This document shows, piece after piece, positions 21,925 through 34,589 of a stretch of 64,000 nucleotides of DNA. Position numbers and translations under genes: made by a program. Each line of letters opens with the position of its first letter. Within the stretch, counting starts at the first letter, position 1. The stretch comes from Platynereis dumerilii. Lineage: Eukaryota; Annelida; Polychaeta; Phyllodocida; Nereididae. Below the pieces are notes generated by a model that worked only from the letters and a program-made list of their open reading frames with translations, ran no database searches and was not told the DNA's origin. Location of the stretch: positions 58,953,514-59,017,513 of the forward strand of contig JAPTHN010000005.1 in NCBI GenBank assembly GCA_026936325.1, written 5' to 3'.

Positions 21925-24900
21925 ATATGAGGGAACTCTAAAAGAAATGGTAAGATCGAGGGGACAAATTCAGCAACTGCCGTTGTCAATTTGACCTCGT
22001 TATCTAATCTAATAAATGTTAATACATTATCACATAATGTCATAAATGATACATAAGATAGTAAAATATTTAGCTAATTTTGTGAGAAGCATTTAAAAGT
22101 ATGACAACACGCTTAAAATTGATTTTCACGCCTGCTTTTGCGCCCAGTACTGTGTCAAGAAGTGACTAAAGTAAACAGTGCATGTTTCAAAACTTTAGAT
22201 TGAAAATTTGAGCGTCAAGCATTGATCAAAGTGATAATTGAAGATGTCTCTTTACAGATCACTGGTTGATTATGAAATAAATATTCTTACTTTGTGACAA
22301 ATCTTCTAGTATTACACCTGCACATTTATTAGTCCTATAATGACAACTTGTTGGGCCAAATTTCCTAAGCCTTTTGGAAAACTCAGTTCAGGAAAAGCAG
22401 ACAAATCCTTAAATAGCCCACAGAAAGATGATAATCTCAATGAATGGAAAGAGGTGGTTCATATGAAATCCTTTGTAATTCGCTATAAAGACAATTGCCC
22501 TTTAAAGTTAAGGCCATCAAAGGCAGGTATTTTCATAATTGATGAAACGTGTTTAAACGTCTCAAATATTCTTAAGTGGGCTTCAGAGAACTTTCTAAGT
22601 TATGTCAGTATTTATCAGCTACTGGAGACATTTTAAAGAATATTTTGCAAAAATTCCACACTTGCCCACACTCACTGATGTTTCTCTCCCTTAATAATAA
22701 ATTGAAGACCACTATAAACATCTCAATGCAAGGAAGTCATAGTTTGAACATTCCTGCTTCATGGTTTTATCTAAAATGGTTTCCTATATTTACATTATCA
22801 TTTCTATTTAGCACATTAATTTTATTTGATGAATGACACTTATTTCTTGCTCTGAGGACAACACAAATATAGTATAGACTGGACAGAACTCAGAACTCTT
22901 TATTCACTCAGGGAAGATACTCTCAATAAATGAAACTGACGCTTCCAAATAATTGTTTTCATGAGCTTACATTATTTATTTAAAAAATATATATATATAA
23001 CCCAAACACACATTTCTGTCATGGTGTACTCAAAATCATCTGGAGGAATTAGGGAAAATTTTTATTTTGTGGTACAAGCCAGTGGAGGTGGTAAATGATT
23101 GTGATGATGACAGAAATTTATACCTAAATTAGTTGGGTTTTGTGGTAACGCCATAGGGACAGATTTCCATATCGTTAGCATGCATCTATTTATTGTTGCA
23201 GACAAAGCACAACAACGAGTTTTTACAACAGCAACACAACAACAACAAAAATCTCACACATTGTTGGTATTTTTGTTTAACTTTTTAAAAGTAAAAACAT
23301 TTTGATGGATAGGTTTACAAGTTTTAAGAAGCAGGTGTGTGTCTTTAGGAATCTCTAAATGGGTTCCATTGTTTTTGATTTATTGAATGGAGGGGATTTT
23401 CAGTTCCTCTTTAATTATTGATGAAGAAATCTCATGGCACAAAACTGCTCTTTGTATTCTTCCTGTAGAAATTTAGAGTTTCACTACAGTTCATACAGTC
23501 TGCTCTTCCATAATATTGAAAGAAATTGCTTGCTGATTCTCAAGGTCATACATAAAAGTTTTCGATTTAAGTCATAAACATGCTGCAGAAGGTTATGATG
23601 AAGATATAATAATTGGTGAACCGATGACATGAAAAGAAGGCTTGAGGACCTTTTACGAGAAGCTAGTCACTGGAAAAGGTCCAAAAGAAAGCCTCGTGTA
23701 TCTGTTGACATCTTAATGAAATAATCTGCAATAAAAAATGCGACCCAAGACATATTATATTAGAGCACTTTGTGGATTAGCCGCCGAAACAGTTTCAAAA
23801 TTAACTTTCAACTTGGACTTGTGATGTCACTGGCTTAAAATTATTTTTACGATTTGTTAGTGTCAGTTATGGTTTAATCAATTGATTCAGTGCATATCAC
23901 ATCAAGCAGCATATAGGTGTCAATAAAGAAACTAATTAAATGACTAAAGCTACTCATCTAATAAGGATATTAGGAAACCAACAGGTGACTGTGAATGACG
24001 TGGCACAGCCAGTTTGCAAGTTGAAAAGAAGAACAATTATTTTTCTAGTGGACCGCCAATCTACAAAGAGCTCTAATGTGACATTTTATGATACCATGTG
24101 ATATGAACTTTCATCATATCAAGAGATGACACAGATCATGTACACTTCGAGGCGATATACACAAATATAGATAATTTATTGGTCATTGTGTGAAATTTTG
24201 TCGCATGCACATTGTACAGCCATGATACAAAAAATACAAATGTTTTATCGCATTCTTTTGACAGAGTACTTCAAATTGAAGAAACTGCTGAATACATTGT
24301 AAATTCAGTTTTCTACAAAATAACTGCTATTTTTATCCTTGTTTAATTTATAGAAGTTTTTGCATTTTTCCATTCATGTGGCTGAAATTGCTAATGTGCA
24401 TCAATACCTCAACATGGCAATATTTGATATGCTCTGAATAACAGTTCACTAATTGACAGACCTACATGATTATGCTTGGCTACATGTACAGACACTGCAA
24501 TAAATAAACAGTCACAACCAGTTATTTTAAAGACATATGCAGTCATAAACCAACTGTTTTACAGATGTTTTCATATTTGTAGAATTTGATCGAATAACAA
24601 AAAAATTTTGTCAAATTTTTGGTCTCACATCAGAAAATGCTGCCAGGTGATTGGTCAAGCTGCACACAGCATGTCACTTTTTTTCAGTTTGCTTCAAGTG
24701 AGTGATGTTGGCTGGAAAAAAAGATGTCATAATTTCAACTAATAAACCACTGAAAAGGCCAACTTGGTATTGTGGCAGTTGTTCACACAAGTCAAACCAC
24801 CATCCACATCAACTCCTACATTTCCTCATGAATTGTTGTATTTCACACTTCTGTGTAGCTGTTGATTGCTTCAGTTGATATCAAATCAGTCTCAAGCCAT

Positions 24901-24970
24901 CTCTGAATGGCTTCACATCTCTGAACACTAAATTATCATGCCTTGACCAAAAGCATTGTATGTGATAACA
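21925..24970. other. No recognisable feature
   Basis: A 98-codon plus-strand frame at 22340-22636 has no domain I recognise. A short AT run (22988-22999) and an ACAACA-rich stretch (23208-23250) are the only simple repeats. Confidence 0.45.
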
Positions 24971-24973
24971 GTA

Positions 24974-25296
24974 AGGGACCATTCGGAATTAAATTTTACG
25001 ACTGGGTTGGGGGGTTGGTAGTTTCTACGGTTTTACTTGAGTGGAAATCACCTTTTTGCACATGTATGCTTCTTATTTGACTTGGGGCAATGGGAATTTT
25101 TCCTGACTGGGTATGTATGTTTCAAGGGGGTACATTTTTTCATGGCATGCTTAATTGTCACATGAGATTTTAACAAAAGAAAAGGGAAGTACTACAAACT
25201 TTCCCTAAAACCAAAGGGGGGTATCACTCTGGACAGAAAGTTCCATCAAAACTCCCAACCCCCTCTCCCCCCAGTCATAAATTCTGAATGGTCCCT
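24974..25296. mobile_element. MITE with AGGGACCATTC ends
   Basis: The left end AGGGACCATTCGGAATT and the right end (complement) AGGGACCATTCAGAATT are inverted repeats. They extend through ACTGGG and a G-run followed by GGTTGG for about 45 bases. TA dinucleotides flank it (24972-24973, 25297-25298), as for Tc1/mariner-type MITEs. No coding capacity. Confidence 0.75.
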
Positions 25297-25298
25297 TA

Positions 25299-25425
25299 GG
25301 ACAAGAGGATGATCCAGTGATATGGCCAACCTTCGTAAGAAAATCATAGTGGGAATCAAACCGGGGACCCAGTGATTGGTAGCCCATTGTCATGTCATCT
25401 GAGTAGAGCGCTCATCTGAGAAAAT
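25299..25425 (-). mobile_element. Relic of tRNA-derived SINE
   Basis: The minus strand has a box A-like GATGAGCGCTCTACTCAG and, about 45 bases on, a box B-like GGTTTGATTCCCAC. It abuts the MITE at 24974-25296. The body and tail were not resolved. Confidence 0.45.
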
Positions 25426-25481
25426 GTTACATACATGTGTTCAGTATGTAGATCATCTGATCCCAATTATCTGAATGTATA

Positions 25482-25968
25482 CAGTGCTGCCTGTAAGTAT
25501 GTGAAACGCATGACATTGTGCCATTGCATCTATGCTAAACATCCTCAGCCTAACTGCTTGTGGAGGCATGAATTTTCATCGGATGAAAGGGAAACAAAGT
25601 GGGTCGTAAAGGCCGATGTGTGAGGCAAGTGGGATAAAAATAGCAGCCCATTTTCTTCGCGGTAGTCGGAGTTAGGTATGGGTAAAAGTCTTTGATAAGT
25701 AAGTGAACCACCCTTCCCTATCTTTTAACATTGGGCCTGCGTTTCACTTACTTATCAAAGACTTTGACCCATACCTAACTCCAACTACAGCAAAGAAAAT
25801 TGGCTGCTATTTTTATCCCGCATGCCTCACATATCGGCCTTTATGACCCAAAATGTTTTCCTCTCATCGGATGAGAATTCGTCCTTCCAGAAGCATTTTG
25901 ATTAAGGATGTTTAACATTGATGCAATGACACAATATCATGCGTTTCACTTACTTACAGGCGGCACTG
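25482..25968. mobile_element. MITE with about 215-bp inverted arms
   Basis: A hairpin-forming element. The left end CAGTGCTGCCTGTAAGTATG and the right complement CAGTGCCGCCTGTAAGTAAG continue as inverted repeats almost to a central loop of about 60 bases near 25725. TA flanks both ends (25480-25481, 25969-25970). There is no frame. A diverged right half lies at 52190-52294. Confidence 0.85.
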
Positions 25969-26927
25969 TAGTATTGGACTTGGAGAATGTCACATGTGTA
26001 CTAAAAATGTTTGAAACACAAACAGAAACTCTCACTTGAAACATCTAGAGTCTGTTCGATTGAGGAGATCAATGGATTAAAGTGCCGTGGTGTAAAACGC
26101 TATGTCACTTTTCAGGAGAAAATTGTGTCATAATTTCTATAATTTCTAACAACCAATGAAAATTGCACGAAAAACGATGTATTTTCTACCACTGATGTCT
26201 ACAAATATGAAATAATCTGAAAGGACTGGTGTTTGAGATATGCAGAAAATCAAACAGTCATAAACCAGCTATTTTAAAGACTGGTTGTTTGAGATACACA
26301 AAACCAAACAGTCATAAGCCAGCTCTTTTATAGACTGGTTGTTTAAACTTCTGAAAAACGAGTCCATTAGTCTCAGTAACTTAGATCCCAAGGTGGACAA
26401 AACGAAAACAAAACGTTGCTAATTGGTGGAGAGGTCATCAGGTATTGTATATAAATGTATGGTAGAAATTATGTTGCCACAAAGTGGACTTCTTGAGATT
26501 TTTTCATAATGTTGTGACGACATTACCACTACGTCACATGCTAACCTCATGTATCTTGACTTTGCTTCATAATGCTGAGACAGTGTTTTTTTGTACCTTG
26601 CAAGTCGACGTAATTTACACAATCAAGAGCTGTGATCATCCTCCCATTACAGGTTTCATTTACACTCACCCTGCCAATAAGTGCCATAAAATACTGAAGG
26701 TTTCAAATCATTTAATAGTTTTTTTCCAGCGTGATTTAAGTGATTGTTTATGGTTTTCTGCAAGGAAACTTTAGAATTGAAACAACAAACAGAACACAAT
26801 GAAAGACTCAAGCATTAATTCAATTGCTTTGAGAGATCTGAAACTGTCAATTATGTGAGTCACACCGGAAGAGAGGTAATCTTTTTGTTACAATTTCACC
26901 AAAAAGTGTATCATGTGGTCAGGGCTA

Positions 26928-27163
26928 GCGTCCAAAGGGAAAACCTAGTAAGTCACATTTTGGGCCAAATTGAGTTAAGGTCAAAATAGGACTTCTGAGA
27001 CATGTTTCTATATATTTATTAAGCTTAGATTTTCGAGAAGTGGCCCCTAGAATGACACTGGCATATTTCAGAAAGTCTATCTCTTACTGCACAGACTGGA
27101 ATTTAAAAATCAATTTTTTCAGAATGTCCTAAATGTGACTTACTAGGTTTTCCCTTTGGACGC
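26928..27163. mobile_element. MITE with 33-bp perfect terminal repeats
   Basis: The ends start GCGTCCAAAGGGAAAACCTA and are perfect inverted repeats for 33 bases. TA lies on both sides (26926-26927, 27164-27165). At 236 bp and noncoding, it was probably mobilised by a Tc1/mariner-like transposase. Confidence 0.88.
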
Positions 27164-27165
27164 TA

Positions 27166-28340
27166 TAGGGTAGGTTCACCAGCCTACACTGACATGTAAG
27201 GATTGCTGCGATGCTGTCCGGACGTTACTGCAATGTAGATGTGCCCATTGGGTAACCCATTTTCGGGGTGCAATGTACATTTTCTTGCAGGTTCAGGCCC
27301 TTGACATGGGAGTCTAACAGTATGGATATATGATCTAGAAAGTCAAAAACAAGCTTAATAGACAGAATTTTAGGACATAACTACCTAATTGAATGCCAGT
27401 TAAATAAGACTTTGGCACTATGTAGACAGCGCATTACAAATCTCAATTCCCTCAAGAAATTGTAAAGAAAATACAAGGATATACAGGTAACATTATAGCC
27501 CATTTTATATTAAGTTATAAACACAACTGATACATCCAAACAAAACTTTGCAACACATTATGCTCTAAATAGACATTTGAGGAAACATGAGTTCGGAAAG
27601 GCTATCTTAACATTGCATTATTGGACCCTGGAGGATTCAGAATCACAAAATTCATGCCTCATCTGAGTAACACTAAACATTGGAGCTTCTTGCAAAGGTC
27701 AAGCGAAAATAATGCGGCCCAAAGACATTTAAATCATATTTGTACTTTCAAGTGGCTTTTAAAGATTCATGTTTAACCTAATTTTTTTCTTTGATGGTAA
27801 ACCTGTCACACCGACCTCAATTTTGTAATTGGGGATGAATAAAAGAACAAACATCGCTCCTATTTAGAAAACAAAACTTAACACTGCTAAACCATGCAGG
27901 AGCATAAGGCGGCCTTTCAAACTCTTTACGTAACGTCTCATTTCTAACAGTGATTGTCAGTGATGCTCCTAAATATTCCTTGTTCGGTTAGATTCCCTAT
28001 TCTTGCCATGTCTTAGAGCCGAAGAACAAAGAACGGATTTTCCTTGAGATTGATACGTGCATAACTCAGTGATTTCTATAGGTTGAGTTGGACTGTGTAC
28101 TATACGTAGCTAGAGGATTTAGCATGAAATGTATCTATAGATTCGTATCAAAAGGTCAGTTCAGCTGTTATAATCCCTAGTAGTCTTGAATGTAGGACGT
28201 GTTCAGGCTCCTTATAAATGCAGTCGAAATTTGCTTGAATCTGTTCTTTTGACTTCAGCTATAATGACTCATTTTCAGCTGGTTATGTTATATCAGTTTT
28301 ACCTTCCATGTCAACCTCAGCGAATGAATGAATCATACCA
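27166..28340. other. No recognisable feature
   Basis: Ordinary AT-rich DNA. A 71-codon frame at 28186-28401 runs into the hairpin element and is not considered coding. Confidence 0.5.
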
Positions 28341-28347
28341 AACATTC

Positions 28348-28562
28348 TCCTTTCTTTTACACTCTAAAAAATGTCGGGACAAAATTGGTTTTTTAGATTA
28401 AAAATGTTTTTTTTGAAAAACCAAATTTCAATGCAAAACCAACATGGATTTTTAAAAAAATCCATGTTTGTTTTTTGCATTGAAATTTGGTTTTTCAAAA
28501 AACCATTTTGAATCTAAAAAACAAATTTTGTCCCAAAATTTTTTAGAGTGTAAAAGAAAGGA
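28348..28562. mobile_element. Near-perfect 215-bp palindrome (hairpin MITE)
   Basis: Two arms of about 105 bases meet near 28455, with perhaps 90% pairing by eye. The ends read TCCTTTCTTTTACACTCTAA and its complement. The inner part holds ACACTCTAAAAAA, a common MITE terminus. There is almost no loop. Because the palindrome runs past that terminus, the target duplication cannot be told apart from the arms. Confidence 0.85.
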
Positions 28563-29009
28563 CCTCTAAATAAAGGCACCATTGATATCCTTAAATTGTT
28601 TAATTCCAGAACTTCCCCAACTGTGCTGGAAAATAAGGTCTATGTAGTGTCAAGAAAATAACCAGGTTGCCTTTGTGCAGATTTAGGGAATTTCTCCTAA
28701 ATCATATGGATTCCCAACCCTTAATATAATAATTAACCATAATCAAGGTCAAGGCAATCACTTCAAATTAGGCAAATCAGATTCACTAATTCCATAATGC
28801 ATTGAATGTGACTTTCCTATGCACACAGACCTCTAACCTGCACTAGTTTCTGTATGTTCAGAGAAATTATTCATAATTTGCCAGTTCTGCTGACTGATCA
28901 CTTTCCAGTAGTTCCCGCATGATTGTGTGACATTTAATAAAGATTGACATGAAGGTCGAGTAGCTGGAACAATTCTAATAAAAGATATACTACTTTTTCT
29001 TGATAGAAA

Positions 29010-29075
29010 TAGTGGGTGTTCAGTGGTTAGGCAGTTTCCACAAAGTAGTGGGTTCAAACTATGCCACTGGATGGA
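29010..29075 (+). mobile_element. Possible tRNA-like SINE head
   Basis: TCAGTGGTTAGGCAG (box A-like) is followed 24 bases on by GTGGGTTCAAACT (box B-like). No tail or body was resolved. Could be chance. Confidence 0.3.
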
Positions 29076-29097
29076 GGAAATGAAGTGATGTTCATTA

Positions 29098-29468
29098 CAG
29101 TCAGGAAATATGACATGCAAACAGAATGGACTGCTATACTGTGAAAATGGCACTTCGTGTGTCATCATACCGATGGTTTGTCATGATCATACCCTATACT
29201 TTCAATGCCAATTTGATTTAAGGAGGCTTATCCCGCTTGTTGGTGACTGGAAAATGAAAGGATTATGCATCTGATTTTCACTCTAGAAACCGTTATGACA
29301 AATCAAATGGTCTTCTCTTGACCATGACTAATCAAACAGCCTCTATGTTTCCCATGTTAATTGTAGACATTTTAGAGGAGATGACACTTCATCAGCTATC
29401 ATTAGTCATGAAGCGTCATTTTCATCGTGCGATAGTCCGCATTTTTGGCATATCATATTTCCTGACTG
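29098..29468. mobile_element. MITE, copy 2 of CACTGTGAA..GGCACTTC family, with outer repeats
   Basis: The outer ends CAGTCAGGAAATATG...CATATTTCCTGACTG are inverted repeats that continue into the CTGTGAAAATGGCACTTC block for about 65 bases in total. TA flanks both sides (29096-29097, 29469-29470). The interior is shared with 7492-7775 and, in inverse orientation, 35963-36095. Confidence 0.8.
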
Positions 29469-31135
29469 TAATCACTACATTTACATATCAGAATCAAACC
29501 CTCTTATCTCCTTTGTAATGGTAAATGGATTTTGAATGACTGCTGGCAGAGGCGGTGGGATGTGAAGAAGTGAGACGGTTCAAATACAATTACAATCCAA
29601 ATGCCAGATCTATAATCAATCACTGTTTGTTAGAGCCCAGTAATCACTGACAATGTGTTTTTTTTACATAATTTCTTAGTAAGTAATCATTAGAGCTGGT
29701 TTGATATTATACATTTTCGATTTCATTGTATTTTGGGTAAGATGGCATCAGGTCAATTTGCGCCTAAAACAACATAAATACGGCAAGCTTGGCAAATTCA
29801 TGGACCAATAAATTGAAACTCTTTATTTCAAAATGGCAGAAGGCCTACAACATCCGAAGATAAGTGTCTGACTGTCTCAGTTTTCTTGCAGGATATTCCA
29901 ATTTGTCATCTGTCAAACTAGTTGAATTCGATGGTGCCTAGGGTGGTCCTAAAATAAAAATTTCAACTTTTCCAAGGGGCTTCTTCATTTTCTTGTTCCA
30001 TTTGGGGAAAAAATAAGTTGAGTTGAATTTCACAGGAATTGATACATATTAACCACTGCCACCAGACCTCTGTATTTAGACCACGCAAGTAAAATTTCGA
30101 GTTTTTGAACCGATGCATTGGTACTTAGCATAGAGAAGACAAAACACAAGTCAGTAGTCTCAATATTTATATTATGTACTATTTGCATCATTTAGTCCAT
30201 CACTTGAGTCTTTTCATTGTGTTAGTATCACATAGATACCAGATGAACATAATTAGTAATCACATTAGGCTTGAGAGAAAAGCCACCACATGTGGGGCTT
30301 TAACCTCATCCAGGCAGAACTTCCTAATATATATCTGGAGTTTTCGAGAAGGGATAGATAAGGTGGGGGCCATTGGGGGGGGGGGCAGGTTGAATCCCCC
30401 CAATGATGAGCCTAGGGGGATGATCATATGATTATCCCCCACCCCCTAGAATTTCATTTATGACTTTTTGGTGTTGACAATTATTACTTATATTTATCTG
30501 TTCTTCCCATGATACCAGGAGATTTAAGGTGGAAAATACAAGCTACAGGCCTGTGTCTCAGTACCTACCTTAGTTAATATAAAATATAGTAACTTCTGAG
30601 CCTTTAGTGGCCCTAGAAATCCACCACTGTGCGACTTTTGGCCTGTCGGGCCTTGTATGAAGTTGGTGCTCACCGAAATAACCCCTCTACAAAAATGAAA
30701 AATCGATGCTCCTGCCATAAAGTTTTTTGTATATAAGAGGACACACACAAAGAGAGTGAGAGAGAGAGTGATGGTGTTAACGCCAATATCAACTATTGTG
30801 CCCAATAAGCCTATTGGGCATGGATATTAGGCATTTGGGCAAAATATAGGGTCTTTTGGCAAATTATAGGGTCTTTGGCCAAACTATTGGGCCTTTGGGC
30901 ATTACGACTTCTTTTGCCATGACTTACCAAAAGTCATCGCATCCTTCAAAATATCCGCGAGGCCTTCGGGCAAAATATAGGTCCTTTGTGAGCATGCCTA
31001 AATCACTCATTATCGCTCACTCCCACCTATAGTGGATTTTGGCAAAGATCTTATACTTTGGATACATGCCCAAGTCACTCGCAATAACTCCTTTATACTA
31101 TTGTGGATATTGACAAATATCCAACTTTGGATAAT

Positions 31136-31430
31136 AGTGAACTCACCAATGAGAATACGCCCTTATATCTTGACCAATGAGAATCCACCCTAATATCCAC
31201 AGTAGGGGACACTGTAGTTAATAGTTTGTCCAATGAGAATGCCATCTAATATCCTGTCCAATGAGAATCCAGCAAAATATCCTAGCCAATGACAATCAAG
31301 CCTGATATCCACAGAGCCATGATTGGCCAGTGGATATTAAGCTGCATTCTCATTGGACATACTGAGAATTCATTGAGATTCCAATCTAATATTCAACAGC
31401 CAATGAAAATTGAGCCTAAAAGGCTAATAG
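31136..31430. repeat. Degenerate 28-bp array built on CCAATGAGAAT
   Basis: The consensus is about CCAATGAGAATCCA followed by GCCTAATATCC. At least six direct copies begin at CCAATGA(G/C/A)AAT words between 31136 and 31411, plus one inverted copy around 31329-31360 (complement CCAATGAGAATGCAGCTTAA). Spacing varies from 28 to about 55. The array lies inside the 3.36-kb transposon. Confidence 0.75.
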
Positions 31431-31899
31431 TCAAATAGCCTCTTTGGTCAAAGTCAGAAGATCAAGCCAAAATCCATGACAGTCTTTCGTGGATATTTAT
31501 GGATATTTGTGAGTGATTATGTATGCTTTAGGCATACACAGATGGTGTTAGTGAGGTTGATATAGTCATCTGGGAGAAAAAGCAAGGATTCCGACTGCTG
31601 AAGAGCCAAACATCATCAAAAAGCTGGAGAAGAAGGTAGAACTGAATAGTTCATTTTCTGAAGGAAAAACCGAAATATCTGATTCTCAGATAAAGAAAGA
31701 GCAGGATTTCTTGGCAAATTTTAATAACTTGTTTGACATTGCTTAAGTTCAAGCAATCCGGTTGATTAAGATAAAAGAGGATTGTGAATTTATCGAAGCA
31801 CAGGGAGAGCCAGGTTGATATTGACAAAGTTTTGTAAGAAAGGGAATACTGAAAGGGTGCAGCTTGTGATGGTGCTAAAGGCTGCATTTGAGGAGACAG

Positions 31900-32290
31900 T
31901 TGAAATTGTCTCATCGAGGGGGTGGTTCTAATGTCACAGATCCTGAGTGAGGACGATGATAGCAATATTGGTCCGGTAGTTAATATGGATGTAATCTGCT
32001 TCCAGATAATAGAATTGGAAGTTTATTGTCCTCCTGTTACCCCGCATGCAGTGCAAAGCTTCTTTTGTGCCAAAACTAGTTGTAGGAACTGGCCACGCAA
32101 CAACCACTGCTGTCCTTCACTTTCTAAAGGACTGGAAGTTATCAGACACGATGGTTGGCATGAGCATTGGTGCCACATCCAATAATACTGCCTCAGCACT
32201 TCGTGCATGCACTCTCCTACAACCAAAAAGGTCGCCAAGGCATTTAAAATGGCTTGCAATGGGACAGCTTCAAAATTTTTGAAATGTGAT
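31900..32290 (+). pseudogene. Transposase-like relic
   Basis: One frame (32046-32282) contains LKDWKLSDTMVGMSIGATSN, then ASALRACTLLQ, then LKWLAMGQ. From memory, this echoes a widespread uncharacterised invertebrate protein type with the core D-T-T-x-S-N-T-G ... G-A-C-x-L-L-E ... L-A-C-R-H-H. Its acidic D and the later H-H block resemble the RNase-H-fold core of hAT transposases. Here the D of DTT reads G and the HH block is lost, and the frames around it are broken. A placement inside a hAT-like element with an 8-bp duplication fits. Confidence 0.5.
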
Positions 32291-33308
32291 TCCTCTTTTT
32301 TTCAGTCAAATTTGACGTAGGGAATCAATATCTGTGGAAAACTTGCAAGAATCAGCTGAAACAGACGTGTCATACTTGATTGTAGATGCTATAAAAAGAA
32401 TGATGTGTTGCCTGATCTAAAATTCAGCGATCTTAGTGGCCATCTTTCTTTCCTAGAATGCTCAAGACTCAAGAAGTTTAAAATATTTTGTCATGAAATG
32501 CGTGATGTTTATACGAATTGATGTTTGATGGCTGTAATCTCTACAGTATACACTAAATGACAAGAATTATATGAGGAACAGGACACCCCTATGGTAACTA
32601 TTTGCCACAAACAATAAAAGTGGTATTAACTTAATGAAGTGTTTTCCGTTTTTATGTTCTTATGAAAGGATGTCAACCTGATATCCATCATATATTTTTT
32701 TGAAATTGTTTTAGGAAAAGGAATCAATGGTTACAAATATTCTCTCAACATTAACCTAAACTTTTTCGTGAATTTACTGCTTTTCAATTTAATTTTAATT
32801 TGAAATGCACTCTTTGACCTTAGGGTCACTCGCAATCGCCAAAACAACCCCAGAAATGAATTTCCCACACCAGATTTGTCTGAAAACTAGGTATTGCATT
32901 TGATTCTAGGTGAAATAGTTTTGAAGCTGTTCCACTCGAGCAATTTCGGATTCCTTGGTGGCCATCTTGGATTTCTCAAATCCCCCAAGGGTACTATGTA
33001 GATGCCAGCCACGTATGTGTTTTCTGTAGGATCTAAGAACATGGATTCCATTGATAAAAAAGCTTTATCTATCTGTCCAGACTTCATCCAGAAAGTTAGC
33101 TTTGGCTGCCAGATTATTGATAATTTAAACAATATGCGTGAATTTTCTAATTTTCAACCCGTGCGTGGCAGTGGTTAGAATTGTTGTATTGAAATAAAAT
33201 TTTACACAAAATGTTTTCTCACCAAGACGAACAAGAATTTTTGGAAGCACCTTCAGAAAGTTACATTTCAATTTTTAGCATGCTGTAGAGGACCACCCTA
33301 ATGGTGCC

Positions 33309-34510
33309 TGGTGATATTTTGTATGGGGGAAGCATGTAACTCTGTAGTCCCAAGGGAGCTTTTGAAGATATGCTCCCTGAACAGTGATGACAGTTCAGAA
33401 AATCTTGTAAAACTCTAAATTTTGTGTCGTTATATAACCCATGTTTATGTGTTGTATAGTTATCTTGATTGCAGGATTTTCTGCCACTTCACAAGATGCA
33501 TGAACATCGTCTTAGTGCATGGTAAATTAGACTTCTACTTCAAAAGCTCCAATGTGCATTTTGTGGCAGTTAGGGGTTTAAGCCTATGTAGTGAAAAAGA
33601 TAGCATAAATGTAAAATTTCTGCTGAAAATACCACACGTATATGGTCGCTTCCAGTTGCAGCTCGGTGAGGCAATCTTCTAGTTACAACCATGAGGATGC
33701 AGGTTAAAAAAACATATCTCAATGAATGTCCAAAGGTTATCGAGCTATAATGTGCTGTCATGCCCAAAATACTTGCAACATTCCCATATTTCAATAAAGG
33801 TACTACCTTTACCACATAAAAGTTAACAAATTTTACATTTTATTTCAGCTGACAGACCATATAGGCACTCATAGAGAATGTATACATATCCATGGCAATT
33901 GGAGATTCCCAATTACTTGGTAGACAGCAAGAAATATTTTGCTGTATCTATGATTTCCCAACATTTTGGTGAACGTAACACATGAAGATGATTGTGAATT
34001 ACGTAACCAATCACTTTTTTCCCATTTTAAGCAAATCAAAACATGTTTTTGTCCCTTTACCAGAGAATCAACCTCTTATATTGTAGCAATGTGATATCCA
34101 TTCCAGCTGTACTTGTTTTATTGTCACCCCCTTCTCAAAATTTGTTTTTATCTGAGAATTGTAAATTTCCACTGAACTTTGAACTAATGTGCCCAGACGA
34201 ATATGCCAATGTACTGTAGGCCATCTTGTGCTTTGTACCTTATGACCCTTTCACGTCAACCATACATTAAATAGACAAACACGTTAAAGTAGGGAATAAT
34301 TGCAACTTTATTTCTAGACTGGAGTTGGTTGCCAGAACGAGAACTCTTTGATTAAGACAAAAAGTTAATGCATTCAGTGAAAAGACATTCACATCAAGCA
34401 GCACTAAATGGTTGGCTAGCATCAGACACAGCCATGATAGCCTTCCCCTAAATGTAGCTACATTGTGCTGATACAGGAAGTTGATGGAATGAATTGTTGT
34501 GTTGAAATTT
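33309..34510. other. No recognisable feature
   Basis: No element boundary or coding frame was recognised. An 86-codon frame at 33422-33682 looks like chance. Confidence 0.5.
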
Positions 34511-34512
34511 AC

Positions 34513-34586
<74 letters not shown>
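34511..34586. repeat. CTAT microsatellite 1
   Basis: About 18 CTAT units. Confidence 0.95.
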
Positions 34587-34587
<1 letters not shown>

Positions 34588-34589
34588 AA

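Larger units (their letters stand above)
29939..33300. mobile_element. hAT-like DNA transposon, 3.36 kb, decayed
   Basis: The ends TAGGGTGGTCCT...AGGACCACCCTA form a 12-bp inverted repeat. The flanks ATGGTGCC (29931-29938 and 33301-33308) are a perfect 8-bp target duplication, as hAT elements make. The inside holds a transposase-like relic (31.9-32.3 kb), a degenerate 28-bp repeat array (31.14-31.43 kb) and no long ORF. Both ends and the duplication are intact, while the coding part is badly broken: either the gene decayed faster than the ends were lost, or this was a nonautonomous copy. Confidence 0.85.

Noticed and set aside
31136-31430. CRISPR array
   Set aside because: Repeats are degenerate, unevenly spaced and partly inverted, in eukaryotic DNA inside a transposon.
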